Positions 1 to 7,573 of a stretch of 20,450 nucleotides of DNA are shown one piece after another. The notes beneath the pieces were generated by a model, which had not been told where the DNA came from, did no database searches, and worked only from the letters and a program-made list of their open reading frames with translations. Origin of the DNA: CAZGDB01 sp964524705 (GTDB lineage Bacteria > Pseudomonadota > Gammaproteobacteria > Berkiellales > Berkiellaceae). The position numbers and the translations under genes were made by a program. Within the stretch, counting starts at the first letter, position 1. Each line of letters opens with the position of its first letter. The stretch covers positions 1-20,450 of the forward strand of contig CAZGDB010000024.1 in the NCBI GenBank assembly GCA_964524705.1, read 5' to 3'.

Positions 1-1
1 G

Positions 2-1642
2 ACATGGCGTGGGCACTTAGTCTCCTTGCAGTTAGAGGTGCAAAAAGCACAAGTAATCACAGATGGGGTATTCTTTGGTTTAAAACAGCTTCCTGAATGG
101 TTTTGTTCAGATCCTGAACAAAGTCATCAAATCCAGCAAGTGTTAGAAGGTACCCAGGTCCAGCTCTCAGGTATCTTGCAGATCCTCGCCCATTATCAGG
201 ATTGCAGAATTGCAGACGCCCTGTGTTTGGAAAAAGGCCTTGAACCCTCTACCTTTGGACTGGCTTTAGCCCATACGCGATATGCTTTTTTGGGTGCACA
301 ACTTGTGAATGCTGGAGTACGTGCTTTTGATTGGAAGGACTATCCCAATGTCATGTATGCCTTGTTTGTCGCAAATCATTATGTTCTACCGACAACACAG
401 TTGGCATTATCACTGGGGTATGTGTTAACCACGGATAACTTTGTGGCCGGTGCCTTAACTTTTTCTCCAGAAGTCGTGTTAAAAATACCGGAAGTACAGA
501 ATTATTTATTAGCACCTAACCCAGAATCTAATTATGCGTATGCGCGTTTTGTTACTGGCAAAACCCTTAAAACCATTGAAAAAAACAGAAGGAAATTTTT
601 AGGGAAAATGGTTGATTCGCTGGGGTATGTGCGTGCCTATCATGACCCTTTGAGGTCATGGGTAGAAGAGGGCCTGCAGCACGTTGTGTCAAAATCAACA
701 ATGCGGCAGATTTTTGCTTTTTTAGACCCTGCGACTGTTTTGGGGGCAATAACGAACGTCTTCTGTACATTGAAGGCTGTAGAGTGGTGTGTGGCTGCAT
801 ATCAGGTAGATAGCACTAAAGATCTTAAATGGTATAAATGGAACCGAAAATGGCAGCGTCAACAACGTCAACAAGCCATTTATGCGTTATATCTTAAAAA
901 CGCCATGTCAGGGCATGCAGAAGTGGGGGAGGTTGCCCTAGATGGAAACTGTTTATTTGCAGCATTGGCGTATTATGTACCGTATACGCCACAACAGTTG
1001 CGTAGCATGGCGGTCACCTATATCCGTAATAATCCTAGGGTCTTTAATACGCCATTTTTTATAGAGGACACACTAGAGGAACATATTGCGAAAATGGCGC
1101 AAGAGGGGACTTGGGGAACCAATGCAGAAATTTATAGTTTAGCACAAGTATTGAACCGTCCGATTATCGTTATCCTCCCTGCAGTACGGAATTTAGGGTT
1201 TGATAAAACGCACCCGGATATGTATGCGCTGCCTGGAGATCCTATTTATCTCATTTTAGATAATAATCATTATCGTGCCTTTTTGCCACGTCAGGAAGCG
1301 TATTTTGAGTTGGGTTACCGGGAAAGTCTTGCGGTAAAAGGCGCACAATTGCTGGAAGTAGAGGCGAGCTTAGCACAGGAGCCAGTTAGTCAGTTTGTTC
1401 CTGTATTAATCGACGCCTTAGACGCTATTGCTGTGCGGGCAAAAGGTTGTCGTGAACAATTAGCAACTATTAAGGAACAGCAAGATCGGGTGCTTGAATT
1501 ATCAGAAGAGATTACACAGAAATTAGTGTCCTTTAGTTCAAATACAGTCCCTGGACAGGACGTTGTTTTTTTTGAAAACTCAGGGTTAACGAAAGAAGAA
1601 CAAGATGTGATTAGTGCATTAGTAAATGGTCTGAATTTATAA
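2..1642 (+). CDS. OTU-domain cysteine protease (probable deubiquitinase), 5' partial
   Basis: This gene encodes a large protein with an ovarian-tumour (OTU) type cysteine protease domain, a family that cleaves ubiquitin chains; in bacteria such proteins are usually secreted effectors acting in a host cell. Counting from a TTG at base 26, the catalytic-cysteine motif DGNC lies at residues 306-309 (Cys309) and is followed by LFAALAYY. A GTWG stretch at 362-365 and a hydrophobic RPIIVILP strand follow, and the catalytic His415 sits in NNHYRAF. About 300 residues upstream match nothing I recognise; the tail from about 435 to 505 looks helical and may form a coiled coil. The frame stays open to base 2 with no ATG, so the true start probably lies upstream of the window and the TTG is only a fallback. 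The ankyrin-like gene begins 13 bases downstream, suggesting co-transcription. The OTU fold is confident; secretion and host target are inferred. Confidence 0.85.
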   Translation, partial: TWRGHLVSLQLEVQKAQVITDGVFFGLKQLPEWFCSDPEQSHQIQQVLEGTQVQLSGILQILAHYQDCRIADALCLEKGLEPSTFGLALAHTRYAFLGAQLVNAGVRAFDWKDYPNVMYALFVANHYVLPTTQLALSLGYVLTTDNFVAGALTFSPEVVLKIPEVQNYLLAPNPESNYAYARFVTGKTLKTIEKNRRKFLGKMVDSLGYVRAYHDPLRSWVEEGLQHVVSKSTMRQIFAFLDPATVLGAITNVFCTLKAVEWCVAAYQVDSTKDLKWYKWNRKWQRQQRQQAIYALYLKNAMSGHAEVGEVALDGNCLFAALAYYVPYTPQQLRSMAVTYIRNNPRVFNTPFFIEDTLEEHIAKMAQEGTWGTNAEIYSLAQVLNRPIIVILPAVRNLGFDKTHPDMYALPGDPIYLILDNNHYRAFLPRQEAYFELGYRESLAVKGAQLLEVEASLAQEPVSQFVPVLIDALDAIAVRAKGCREQLATIKEQQDRVLELSEEITQKLVSFSSNTVPGQDVVFFENSGLTKEEQDVISALVNGLNL

Positions 1643-1655
1643 ATTGGAGAACAAA

Positions 1656-2534
1656 ATGATAGAATACACCATCCATAAAGCAGCTTATGACGGTAATTTA
1701 GAAGAAGTTAAAAGAATGCTTTCGTTGAATCGTAGACTCTTGGATGCTAAGTTTCAGGAAAACAATATATTGGCTATTCCAGCTAGCCATATTGTGTATG
1801 GTGCCAAAAAAGTAGTGGCAGGCATTTTTGGGTTCTTTGCGGTAGGATTTACGGCTGTCATAACCACAGCAACCGTCTTACCCGGTGTGCTGCTGGCAAG
1901 CGGAAGTGCTGTTATGACCCGTGTGACTTGGGAGACGGGGGATGCAGATCTCGCATATTTTAAAAGAGATTTAACGAATTGGAGACCCTTGGATTGTGCT
2001 GCATACGGATATGCCAATGGAAATGAAGCAGCATTATCGGTAGCGTTGTATTTGATTGAGCAAGGCGCAGAAGGTGCATGTTGTACGAACAATCCTAATA
2101 AAAAATTTTATGAAACCTTAGCAACGCCAATATTTAAACAGGCATGTCAGATGGCTTTTAGTGGACGCGATACTAGTAGTTTATTGACCCTAGCGCTGGC
2201 TGATCAGAATACCGCAGAGCAAAAACGCCAGGCGTTGCTTGAGGAGCAACAAAAATTACTTAAGCAATTAAATGGTTCTAAAGCAGCACAAAAAGCATTG
2301 AGGAATAGATTAGAAGTCGTACAAGCGGAATTGCAAGCCCTGTCGATTGAATTGGATGCTGCTAAAGATAACATGAAGACGACAGAAATCACGTTGCGGA
2401 AAGTGAATGCTTATGTGCGTGGTTTAGATCAAATTGGGGTGACACCTTCAGGGCTTCCTTTGTTGGTGCAAAGAAAACCGGATGCACCTTTATTGGAAAG
2501 TATTAAGAATACTGTCATGTCATTGTTTCAATGA
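1656..2534 (+). CDS. Ankyrin-like, transmembrane and coiled-coil protein
   Basis: This 292-residue protein opens with an ankyrin-type helix pair (HKAAYDGNLEEVKRML, residues 7-22). A second ankyrin-like unit follows at about 109-140 (WRPLDCAAYGY to LYLIEQGA). Between them, residues 51-87 form a glycine-rich hydrophobic stretch that could be a membrane hairpin. Residues 183-250 are rich in Q, E, K, L and A and look like a coiled coil. I cannot name a catalytic activity. The ATG at 1656 is chosen over an in-frame TTG at 1644 because GGAG at 1646-1649 is well placed for it. The gene follows the OTU-protease gene closely and is probably in the same transcript. Ankyrin repeats with coiled coils are common in effectors of intracellular gammaproteobacteria, so a host-facing role is plausible but unproven. 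Confidence 0.8.
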   Translation: MIEYTIHKAAYDGNLEEVKRMLSLNRRLLDAKFQENNILAIPASHIVYGAKKVVAGIFGFFAVGFTAVITTATVLPGVLLASGSAVMTRVTWETGDADLAYFKRDLTNWRPLDCAAYGYANGNEAALSVALYLIEQGAEGACCTNNPNKKFYETLATPIFKQACQMAFSGRDTSSLLTLALADQNTAEQKRQALLEEQQKLLKQLNGSKAAQKALRNRLEVVQAELQALSIELDAAKDNMKTTEITLRKVNAYVRGLDQIGVTPSGLPLLVQRKPDAPLLESIKNTVMSLFQ

Positions 2535-2741
2535 TAAAGGATGATGTAAGTGATTTAACCTGTATATGCTGATAGGTCGGTCTAAAGTGGAAATTTCTTA
2601 AAAAGTTACTATAAACGCATTTTAGACCTGTACCTTCACAAAATCCTGCCGATAGAACATAGGTGTAGTGCTGCAATGCAATAGCGCATCAGAACGTATA
2701 TGCAAAGCAGTGTATGTAAATGTTATTAGGAGGAAAAATAC

Positions 2742-3179
2742 ATGGATCAAGCACAATTAAATGCTGTTAACCACCACTGTGTGTGTTTTGGCTTAAGAAA
2801 GACAACACGCGCAGTTACACAGTTCTATGATCATATACTGGAGCCTTCTGGGATCCGCTCTACCCAGTTCACTTTAATGAGTATGATGGCTGCCAGTTCT
2901 GCAAGAACGATGACTGAGCTCGCAAACTCCTTGGTCATGGATAGAACCACCTTAACCCGTAATCTGAAGCCCTTAGAAAAAATGGGAATGATTATGAGTG
3001 TAGGGTCTCAAGATAAACGCTCCAAAGTGTTTGCTTTGAGTCCTGCCGGTCAAGATGCTTTGAATCGTGCTATACCGTTGTGGGAAAGCGCACAAAATAA
3101 ATTAGTGCATGCTTTGTCCGCTGAAAAACTCGGTCAAATGCAGCGTGTTTTAGAAGAAGTCTCAAAGGTTGTCCTTTAA
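2742..3179 (+). CDS. MarR-family winged-helix transcriptional regulator
   Basis: This 145-residue protein has the length and layout of MarR regulators, which bind DNA as dimers and usually respond to small ligands or oxidants. An N-terminal dimerisation helix (about 14-35) precedes SGIRSTQFTLM. The recognition region is MTELANSLVMDRTTLTRNLKPLEKMGMI (about residues 56-83; key residues DRTTLTRNL). The wing carries SQDKRSKVFALSPAG, with the DKR typical of the family. A Cys-Val-Cys pair at residues 13-15 could make it thiol-responsive, which is inference. AGGAGGAAAAA directly upstream of the ATG is a strong ribosome binding site. The gene stands alone: 207 bases separate it from the ankyrin gene, a terminator follows it, and the next gene is on the other strand. 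Its target is therefore not evident from context. Confidence 0.9.
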   Translation: MDQAQLNAVNHHCVCFGLRKTTRAVTQFYDHILEPSGIRSTQFTLMSMMAASSARTMTELANSLVMDRTTLTRNLKPLEKMGMIMSVGSQDKRSKVFALSPAGQDALNRAIPLWESAQNKLVHALSAEKLGQMQRVLEEVSKVVL

Positions 3180-3220
3180 GAGACTCCAATATCAGATAAA
3201 AAGTGCCTATTAAGGTGATG

Positions 3221-3261
3221 CCAGTCAGTTAAACTCTAGGAGTTTAGCTGATTGGTTTTTT
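3221..3261 (+). terminator. Intrinsic terminator after the MarR gene
   Basis: A 16-bp stem (3221-3236 pairing with 3240-3255, two G-T wobbles in the RNA) encloses a three-base loop and is followed by a run of six T at 3256-3261. This closes the marR transcript 41 bases after its stop codon. Confidence 0.88.
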
Positions 3262-3279
3262 ATTGTGAAAATTCTTAAA

Positions 3280-3308
3280 TTGACTGATAATGGCTTGTAG
3301 CATAGAAA
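3280..3308 (+). promoter_or_regulatory. Possible sigma-70 promoter without an obvious downstream gene
   Basis: TTGACT at 3280-3285 lies 17 bases from TAGAAA at 3303-3308, matching the sigma-70 consensus at five and four of six positions. No plus-strand gene follows, so a transcript would run antisense to the 3' end of the esterase gene. Such matches occur by chance in AT-rich DNA. Confidence 0.25.
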
Positions 3309-3359
3309 ATGTCCTTTTTATTTGGCATCAGAATCGGTGAATTTACATTTTTCTATGCT
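3299..3359. repeat. Spaced inverted repeat in the marR-esterase gap
   Basis: AGCATAGAAAATG at 3299-3311 is the reverse complement of CATTTTTCTATGCT at 3346-3359 apart from one extra T. The arms are separated by 34 bases. There is no T-run on either side, so it does not look like an ordinary terminator. The left arm covers the candidate -10 element at 3303-3308. The function is unknown. Confidence 0.6.
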
Positions 3360-3380
3360 CGTTCTCAATACAGAAAGAAA

Positions 3381-3409
3381 TAAAAACAACTCATTTTTGT
3401 TAAAAGTTG
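3381..3409 (-). terminator. Weak candidate terminator for the esterase gene
   Basis: On the minus strand CAACT (3405-3409) and AGTTG (3387-3391) can pair around a 13-base loop and are followed by TTTTTA. The stem is only five base pairs, so this is a tentative call for the end of the esterase transcript. Confidence 0.25.
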
Positions 3410-3471
3410 AAGCAAGGGTATCATGGAATGGTTGGCGCAGTTGATTGAATACTCCCATTGTGGTGCTAGCA

Positions 3472-4707
3472 TCAATTTTTCTGAAACAATATCATAGGCT
3501 CCGATTTATCCAGATACAGCAGAGCATCAAACGATTCTCTTAATTTATACCAGATAAAATCATTTTTTAGATCTCCAGAGAAACACTGTTGAAACTGAAA
3601 ATGTTTGTGATCAGCAACTGAAAATAATGCTGAGGTTTTATCTACAAATAGAATTTTTTTATCAAACTGTAATAAATAATTTTGTACGGTATTTTTTTCG
3701 TGAGTGTAATCCGTACATGTTCTAGGGAGCTTTGTTGCCCAGTTCGTCTCTGCTTTATTTGCTGTTAGAGCAATTGGCACATATTGTTTTTTTAGAGATT
3801 TCTTTAAGCGTATACCCATGGGGGAGTAATCCATATTTTTATTATAGGTAATATGAGAATTGTGCGCCCAAAGAATAAATTTCTTATTTTTGTTCTTTTC
3901 CAGAATATTTAGAATGATTGTAGCCATCATTTTGTCACGCCCATTCATGGATTCACGATAAGCGGCTTGACCTATTTTTTCAAAGTTAGCCATGGTATAG
4001 TGTAAGGTTATTCCCGCCTTTAAACTAGCTAAAGTAAGACCTATGGAGTTTTGATCTATTTTGTTACTAAAATATGTACTTGTTTGATTAAGTGCTTTCT
4101 TACACTGTTCGTATTCTTTCTGGGCCCCCATTTTGTTAAAATTGGAAACTTTCTCACACACTAAAAGTTCGCGCTGCAGTTGAGCAGATTGCCCATCTTT
4201 ATATTTTGCTAATACATGTTGTGCTTCTTGAAGATCTTCGTTTGTTTGCTGAATATCTATACCAAAGAAAACCACCATATCTTTTGGGTTCTCAATGTTA
4301 TACTGTCGCACCCATTCTATCATTTCAAGAATCGATTGAGAGTGCCAGACTGGATAAAGTTTTTGTATGACCGAGTAGGCATCATTTGAACCAGAAGTTA
4401 AATAATCATTAATTGCAGCACCAGAGAAGCGCGTATCTTCAAATAAAATCCCTCGGTAACCTTTTTTACTAATTAAGTATTTTATTAACTGTGCTTTTAC
4501 TTGGTAAAAACCCTCAGAAGTATGTACATCTTCACCTAAAGCAACTATTTTTTGATTACCAATAATTTGATCAAACCCTGGAATGCGCTTCTGAATTTTA
4601 TTACCGAGTTCAATAGCATAGATACCTTTTGGCAAACCCGTGGCCGTTTGGCAAGTAAACAAAGCTAGCGTCATGCAGATTGCGGGCAAGAAACTTATTT
4701 TTTTCAT
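3472..4707 (-). CDS. Exported erythromycin-esterase-like hydrolase
   Basis: This 411-residue protein belongs to the erythromycin esterase superfamily, whose characterised members hydrolyse macrolide lactones; many relatives have no known substrate. The family signature is visible: GEDVHTSEGFYQVKAQLI at 58-75 (Glu59, His62), GILFEDTR at 87-93 (Glu90), FFGIDIQQ at 147-154, RDKMMATII at 257-265, and WAHNSHI at 280-286 (His282, His285). The first 24 residues form a typical Sec signal peptide (two Lys, a hydrophobic core, then TATG). The cysteine at 19 is not in a good lipobox, so a periplasmic or secreted enzyme is more likely than a lipoprotein. It stands alone on the minus strand, downstream of rne and separated from it by a hairpin. 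Macrolide resistance should not be assumed from family membership alone. Confidence 0.87.
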   Translation of the reverse strand: MKKISFLPAICMTLALFTCQTATGLPKGIYAIELGNKIQKRIPGFDQIIGNQKIVALGEDVHTSEGFYQVKAQLIKYLISKKGYRGILFEDTRFSGAAINDYLTSGSNDAYSVIQKLYPVWHSQSILEMIEWVRQYNIENPKDMVVFFGIDIQQTNEDLQEAQHVLAKYKDGQSAQLQRELLVCEKVSNFNKMGAQKEYEQCKKALNQTSTYFSNKIDQNSIGLTLASLKAGITLHYTMANFEKIGQAAYRESMNGRDKMMATIILNILEKNKNKKFILWAHNSHITYNKNMDYSPMGIRLKKSLKKQYVPIALTANKAETNWATKLPRTCTDYTHEKNTVQNYLLQFDKKILFVDKTSALFSVADHKHFQFQQCFSGDLKNDFIWYKLRESFDALLYLDKSEPMILFQKN

Positions 4708-4873
4708 GCGAAGTTATTGAATAAAACAGTTCGATTGGTTAAAGGGTAGTCTATGTAGCTTTTGCTGTAAATATTTTGGTTGACAGTATCGTCATTCTCG
4801 TTGTGTAGTTCTTTAACTTTGAATCAACAATAGTTAGTTAATTTGCTTTTTATTGTGTTATACATCATATCTA

Positions 4874-4921
4874 CGGTGATGAGAGAGAGGAGGGGCGTGA
4901 AGCCCCTCCTCCGATTCACCG
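4874..4921. terminator. GC-rich hairpin between rne and the esterase gene
   Basis: A perfect 10-bp inner stem (GAGGAGGGGC at 4887-4896, GCCCCTCCTC at 4902-4911) with a five-base loop sits inside a 6-bp outer stem (CGGTGA 4874-4879, TCACCG 4916-4921). It starts 15 bases past the rne stop codon and probably forms the 3' end of the rne mRNA. It lacks a proper T-run, having only a CTCTCTCTC tract on the minus strand. It may therefore act as a terminator, an RNA-stabilising element, or both. Confidence 0.5.
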
Positions 4922-4936
4922 TGAAAAACACATTGG

Positions 4937-7501
4937 CTATTGTTCTTCTTTAGAAGAATGAGAGCTATTGGTGTTTTTTTGCGTTTTCACTTGCTTGAGC
5001 GTTGCACTTGTTGCAGGCAGCTGTTCAGGAACTGCATACTGTTTTGTTTCCAAAGCAACCTTTTGCGGTAATACATCAACCCGTGGCTGTGTTTTGCTTT
5101 TGCTGCGCACAAGATTCAAGCCCTTGCTTTGTAATTCCGTATCCGGAATTGCACAAGAAGTTGCCGCAGGCAGGGGAGGTCTAGGACGTGGTTGAGGCGC
5201 CTTAGGTTTTTCTTCCACAATCAGCGGTTGTGCGGGCATAGGTGCATGCGTTGGTGTTGCATGCTGTTCATGTGTCGTGACAGGGGTATCCTGTGCTGCA
5301 TTAGGTGTTTGTCCACCATGACGTTGTCCTTGGGAGCGACGACGTAAATGGCGACGTGCAGGGTGATGATTACCATGTTCACGGGGCTCTCTAGGTTCTT
5401 TGGTCTCTCTTGCTTCACCCATAGGTTCTTGAGTGTTGCGCGCTTCCCTTGGTTCCCTTGGCGCTCTATTTTCATTAGGCTCACGGGCTTCTCTAGGGGC
5501 ACGAGGCTCTCTAGGTTCTCTCACCTCGTTAGGATCTCTAGGAGGACGTGGTTCCCTTTGCTCCCTCGGTGCTCTGGGTTCACGTGCTTCACGTGGAGCC
5601 TGACCATCCTGTGAAGGACGTCGAGCATTGCCACCGCGTCGGTTATCACCACGCCCACGACCACGTCCACGATTTGGACCACGTTCATTATGAGGTTTGG
5701 AGAAGGGAGCCTCTAACCCCGCATCCTGAGGAATGCTGGTTTTAGCTTCAGTCTGCTCTTCTTGGGTACCAAAAACCTTGGACCATAAACGTTTGATGAA
5801 CCCTTCCTGTTGGCTATGGGATAAAGGCATATCCTGGAAGCTCTTAATAGCAGGTTCTTCAGGAATAATGTCCTTACTGTGTAATCGTAACAAAGCACCT
5901 TCATCTTGAATGGTTGGACGCTCAAAGCTGGCAACCGTGCTATCTTCCGTTCTCAAACGACGAATTTCATATCTGGGGGATTTGAAATGCGTGTTTGGGA
6001 TAATTAAAACCTTAGTATGATACTGCGCTTCTAAGCGTAATAAAGTACCGCGCAATTCATTGATCAAGTAAGTAGACACTTCTAAAGGCATTTGAATTTC
6101 AAATAAGGAAGCAGGCTGCTTATACAACTCTTGCTCCAAATGACGCAAAATGGAAATCGCTAAAGATTGTGTACTACGAATAGACCCCTGACCATGACAC
6201 TGTGGACATAACACCTCAGTCAACTCGCTTAGTGCGGTCTTTAAGCGCTGACGGGAGAGCACTAAAATACCAAAACGCGTAATACGTCCAATATCCATAC
6301 GCGCACGATCCATTGTGAGCTGTTCTTCAAAGTAGTTCTCTACACGCTTACGGTTATGCGCAGAATGCATATCAATGAAGTCGATAACAATAATGCCACC
6401 TAAATCACGTAACCGTAATTGACGGGCAATTTCTTTAGCAGCAGCTAAGTTAGTACGCAGAGCAGTCTCTTCAATATCATGCCCTTCAGTGGCTTTAGAC
6501 GAGTTAACGTCAATAGCGACCAAAGCCTCTAAAGTGTTGATCACAATAGAGCCACCATTTTCAAGTTCTACCGTCTTTTGAAACGCAGTCTCAATCTGAG
6601 CTTCAATTTGATAACGCTGGAATAGGGGCGTGGCTTCTTTGTAGTAGTTTAATTTACCCACAAAGTCAGGGTTTAAATGAAGCAGCTGCGCTTTGGTGTT
6701 TTCAAAGGTCTTAAGATCGTCAATCCAGATTTCATCTACATGACGTAAATGATCTCGAATAGATCTCAATACAGCATCCCGCTCTTCATAAATCAAAAAG
6801 GGCGCCGCACGTGTCTTAGCCGCTTCTTGAATTGCCTTCCACTGCAAGAGTAAAAAGTCTAATTCCCAACGCAGCTCTTCAATAGTCTGACCTTTGGCTG
6901 CGGTTCGTAAAACTAACCCCATACCCTCAGGTAGCGGCAACTGGTTTAGAATATCTTTTAGCTCCTGACGCTCCTCATCTTCAATACGACGAGATACACC
7001 GCCAGCCTTAGGGTTATTGGGCTTTAAGACCAAATAACAACCCGCTAAGGTCACAAAGCTGGTTAAAGCTGCACCCTTAGTCTTTGTGCCGGAAGTACCA
7101 TCGTCTTTATGAGCAGAACGAGGGTCATCTTTGACTTTGGTCTCGCGTTCATCTTTCACCACCTGGATGAGGATTTCTTGCCCGACCTTCATCACATCTT
7201 TTACAGAAGGACGCATCCCTTGTTGAGGTTGACGTGCATAATATTCAGGTGCAATTTCTTTAAAGGGTAAAAAACCATGACGGGCACCATTACAATACTC
7301 TACAAACACAGCATCCAAACTTGGCGCAATATTCATAACAACAGCTTTATAAAAGTTTCCGGTACGCTGGTTCGCGGTAGGACGCTCCATATCATGATCA
7401 AAGAGAATATTCCCTTTGACTAATGCAACACGGATTTCTTCCGGGAGCGTTGCATTAATTAACATTTTTAATTTATCTTCAGACATTAATTTTGGTTCCA
7501 C
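4937..7501 (-). CDS. rne: Ribonuclease E
   Basis: RNase E is the endonuclease that starts mRNA decay and processes rRNA and tRNA; in E. coli it anchors the degradosome at the inner membrane. The catalytic half holds the S1-type RNA-binding region (RHGFLPFKEI, 74-83), the 5'-sensor residues in LVLRTA (196-201), and the metal-binding Asp331 (ALVAIDVNS) and Asp374 (IVIDFIDM). The zinc link is CPQC (432-435). Residues 567-582 (GFIKRLWSKVFGTQEE) align in position and character with the E. coli membrane-targeting amphipathic helix. A glycine-arginine tract (609-626) and a long REP/APRE repeat tract (637-708) form the RNA-binding part of the tail. About 20 charged residues (120-141) are inserted in the S1 region relative to E. 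coli. The frame can start at GTG 7501; an ATG five codons later (7486) is an equal candidate. Divergent from rluC, as in E. coli. Confidence 0.97.
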   Translation of the reverse strand: MEPKLMSEDKLKMLINATLPEEIRVALVKGNILFDHDMERPTANQRTGNFYKAVVMNIAPSLDAVFVEYCNGARHGFLPFKEIAPEYYARQPQQGMRPSVKDVMKVGQEILIQVVKDERETKVKDDPRSAHKDDGTSGTKTKGAALTSFVTLAGCYLVLKPNNPKAGGVSRRIEDEERQELKDILNQLPLPEGMGLVLRTAAKGQTIEELRWELDFLLLQWKAIQEAAKTRAAPFLIYEERDAVLRSIRDHLRHVDEIWIDDLKTFENTKAQLLHLNPDFVGKLNYYKEATPLFQRYQIEAQIETAFQKTVELENGGSIVINTLEALVAIDVNSSKATEGHDIEETALRTNLAAAKEIARQLRLRDLGGIIVIDFIDMHSAHNRKRVENYFEEQLTMDRARMDIGRITRFGILVLSRQRLKTALSELTEVLCPQCHGQGSIRSTQSLAISILRHLEQELYKQPASLFEIQMPLEVSTYLINELRGTLLRLEAQYHTKVLIIPNTHFKSPRYEIRRLRTEDSTVASFERPTIQDEGALLRLHSKDIIPEEPAIKSFQDMPLSHSQQEGFIKRLWSKVFGTQEEQTEAKTSIPQDAGLEAPFSKPHNERGPNRGRGRGRGDNRRGGNARRPSQDGQAPREAREPRAPREQREPRPPRDPNEVREPREPRAPREAREPNENRAPREPREARNTQEPMGEARETKEPREPREHGNHHPARRHLRRRSQGQRHGGQTPNAAQDTPVTTHEQHATPTHAPMPAQPLIVEEKPKAPQPRPRPPLPAATSCAIPDTELQSKGLNLVRSKSKTQPRVDVLPQKVALETKQYAVPEQLPATSATLKQVKTQKNTNSSHSSKEEQ

Positions 7502-7573
7502 AACTTAAGTTTGCTAAAATTTTTTACGATCTCATAAAATGTAGAATCTTGACTAGGAAAACCCAACTACTCA

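Noticed and set aside
4..60. ATG at base 4 as the start of the first gene
   Set aside because: It is in a different frame from the OTU protein, which is open to base 2.
2568..2603. Eleven-codon frame between the ankyrin gene and marR
   Set aside because: There is no ribosome binding site or sign of coding; the 207-base gap otherwise holds only the marR leader, with no convincing promoter seen.
4650..4707. Lipoprotein signal for the esterase
   Set aside because: Cys19 is preceded by LFT, not by the Gly, Ala or Ser expected in a lipobox; an ordinary Sec signal fits better.
4780..4809. TTGACA with TGTAGT as a plus-strand promoter
   Set aside because: The spacing is 18 bases, the -10 is weak, and no plus-strand gene follows.
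5378..5593. CRISPR-like or tandem DNA repeat in the rne tail
   Set aside because: The DNA units vary in sequence and length and are in one coding frame; they are protein-level repeats, not spaced direct repeats.
5348..5614. Open frame on the plus strand opposite rne, with several neighbours at 4968-5745
   Set aside because: These are products of the biased Arg/Pro-rich codons of the rne tail read backwards; they have no family features or ribosome binding sites.
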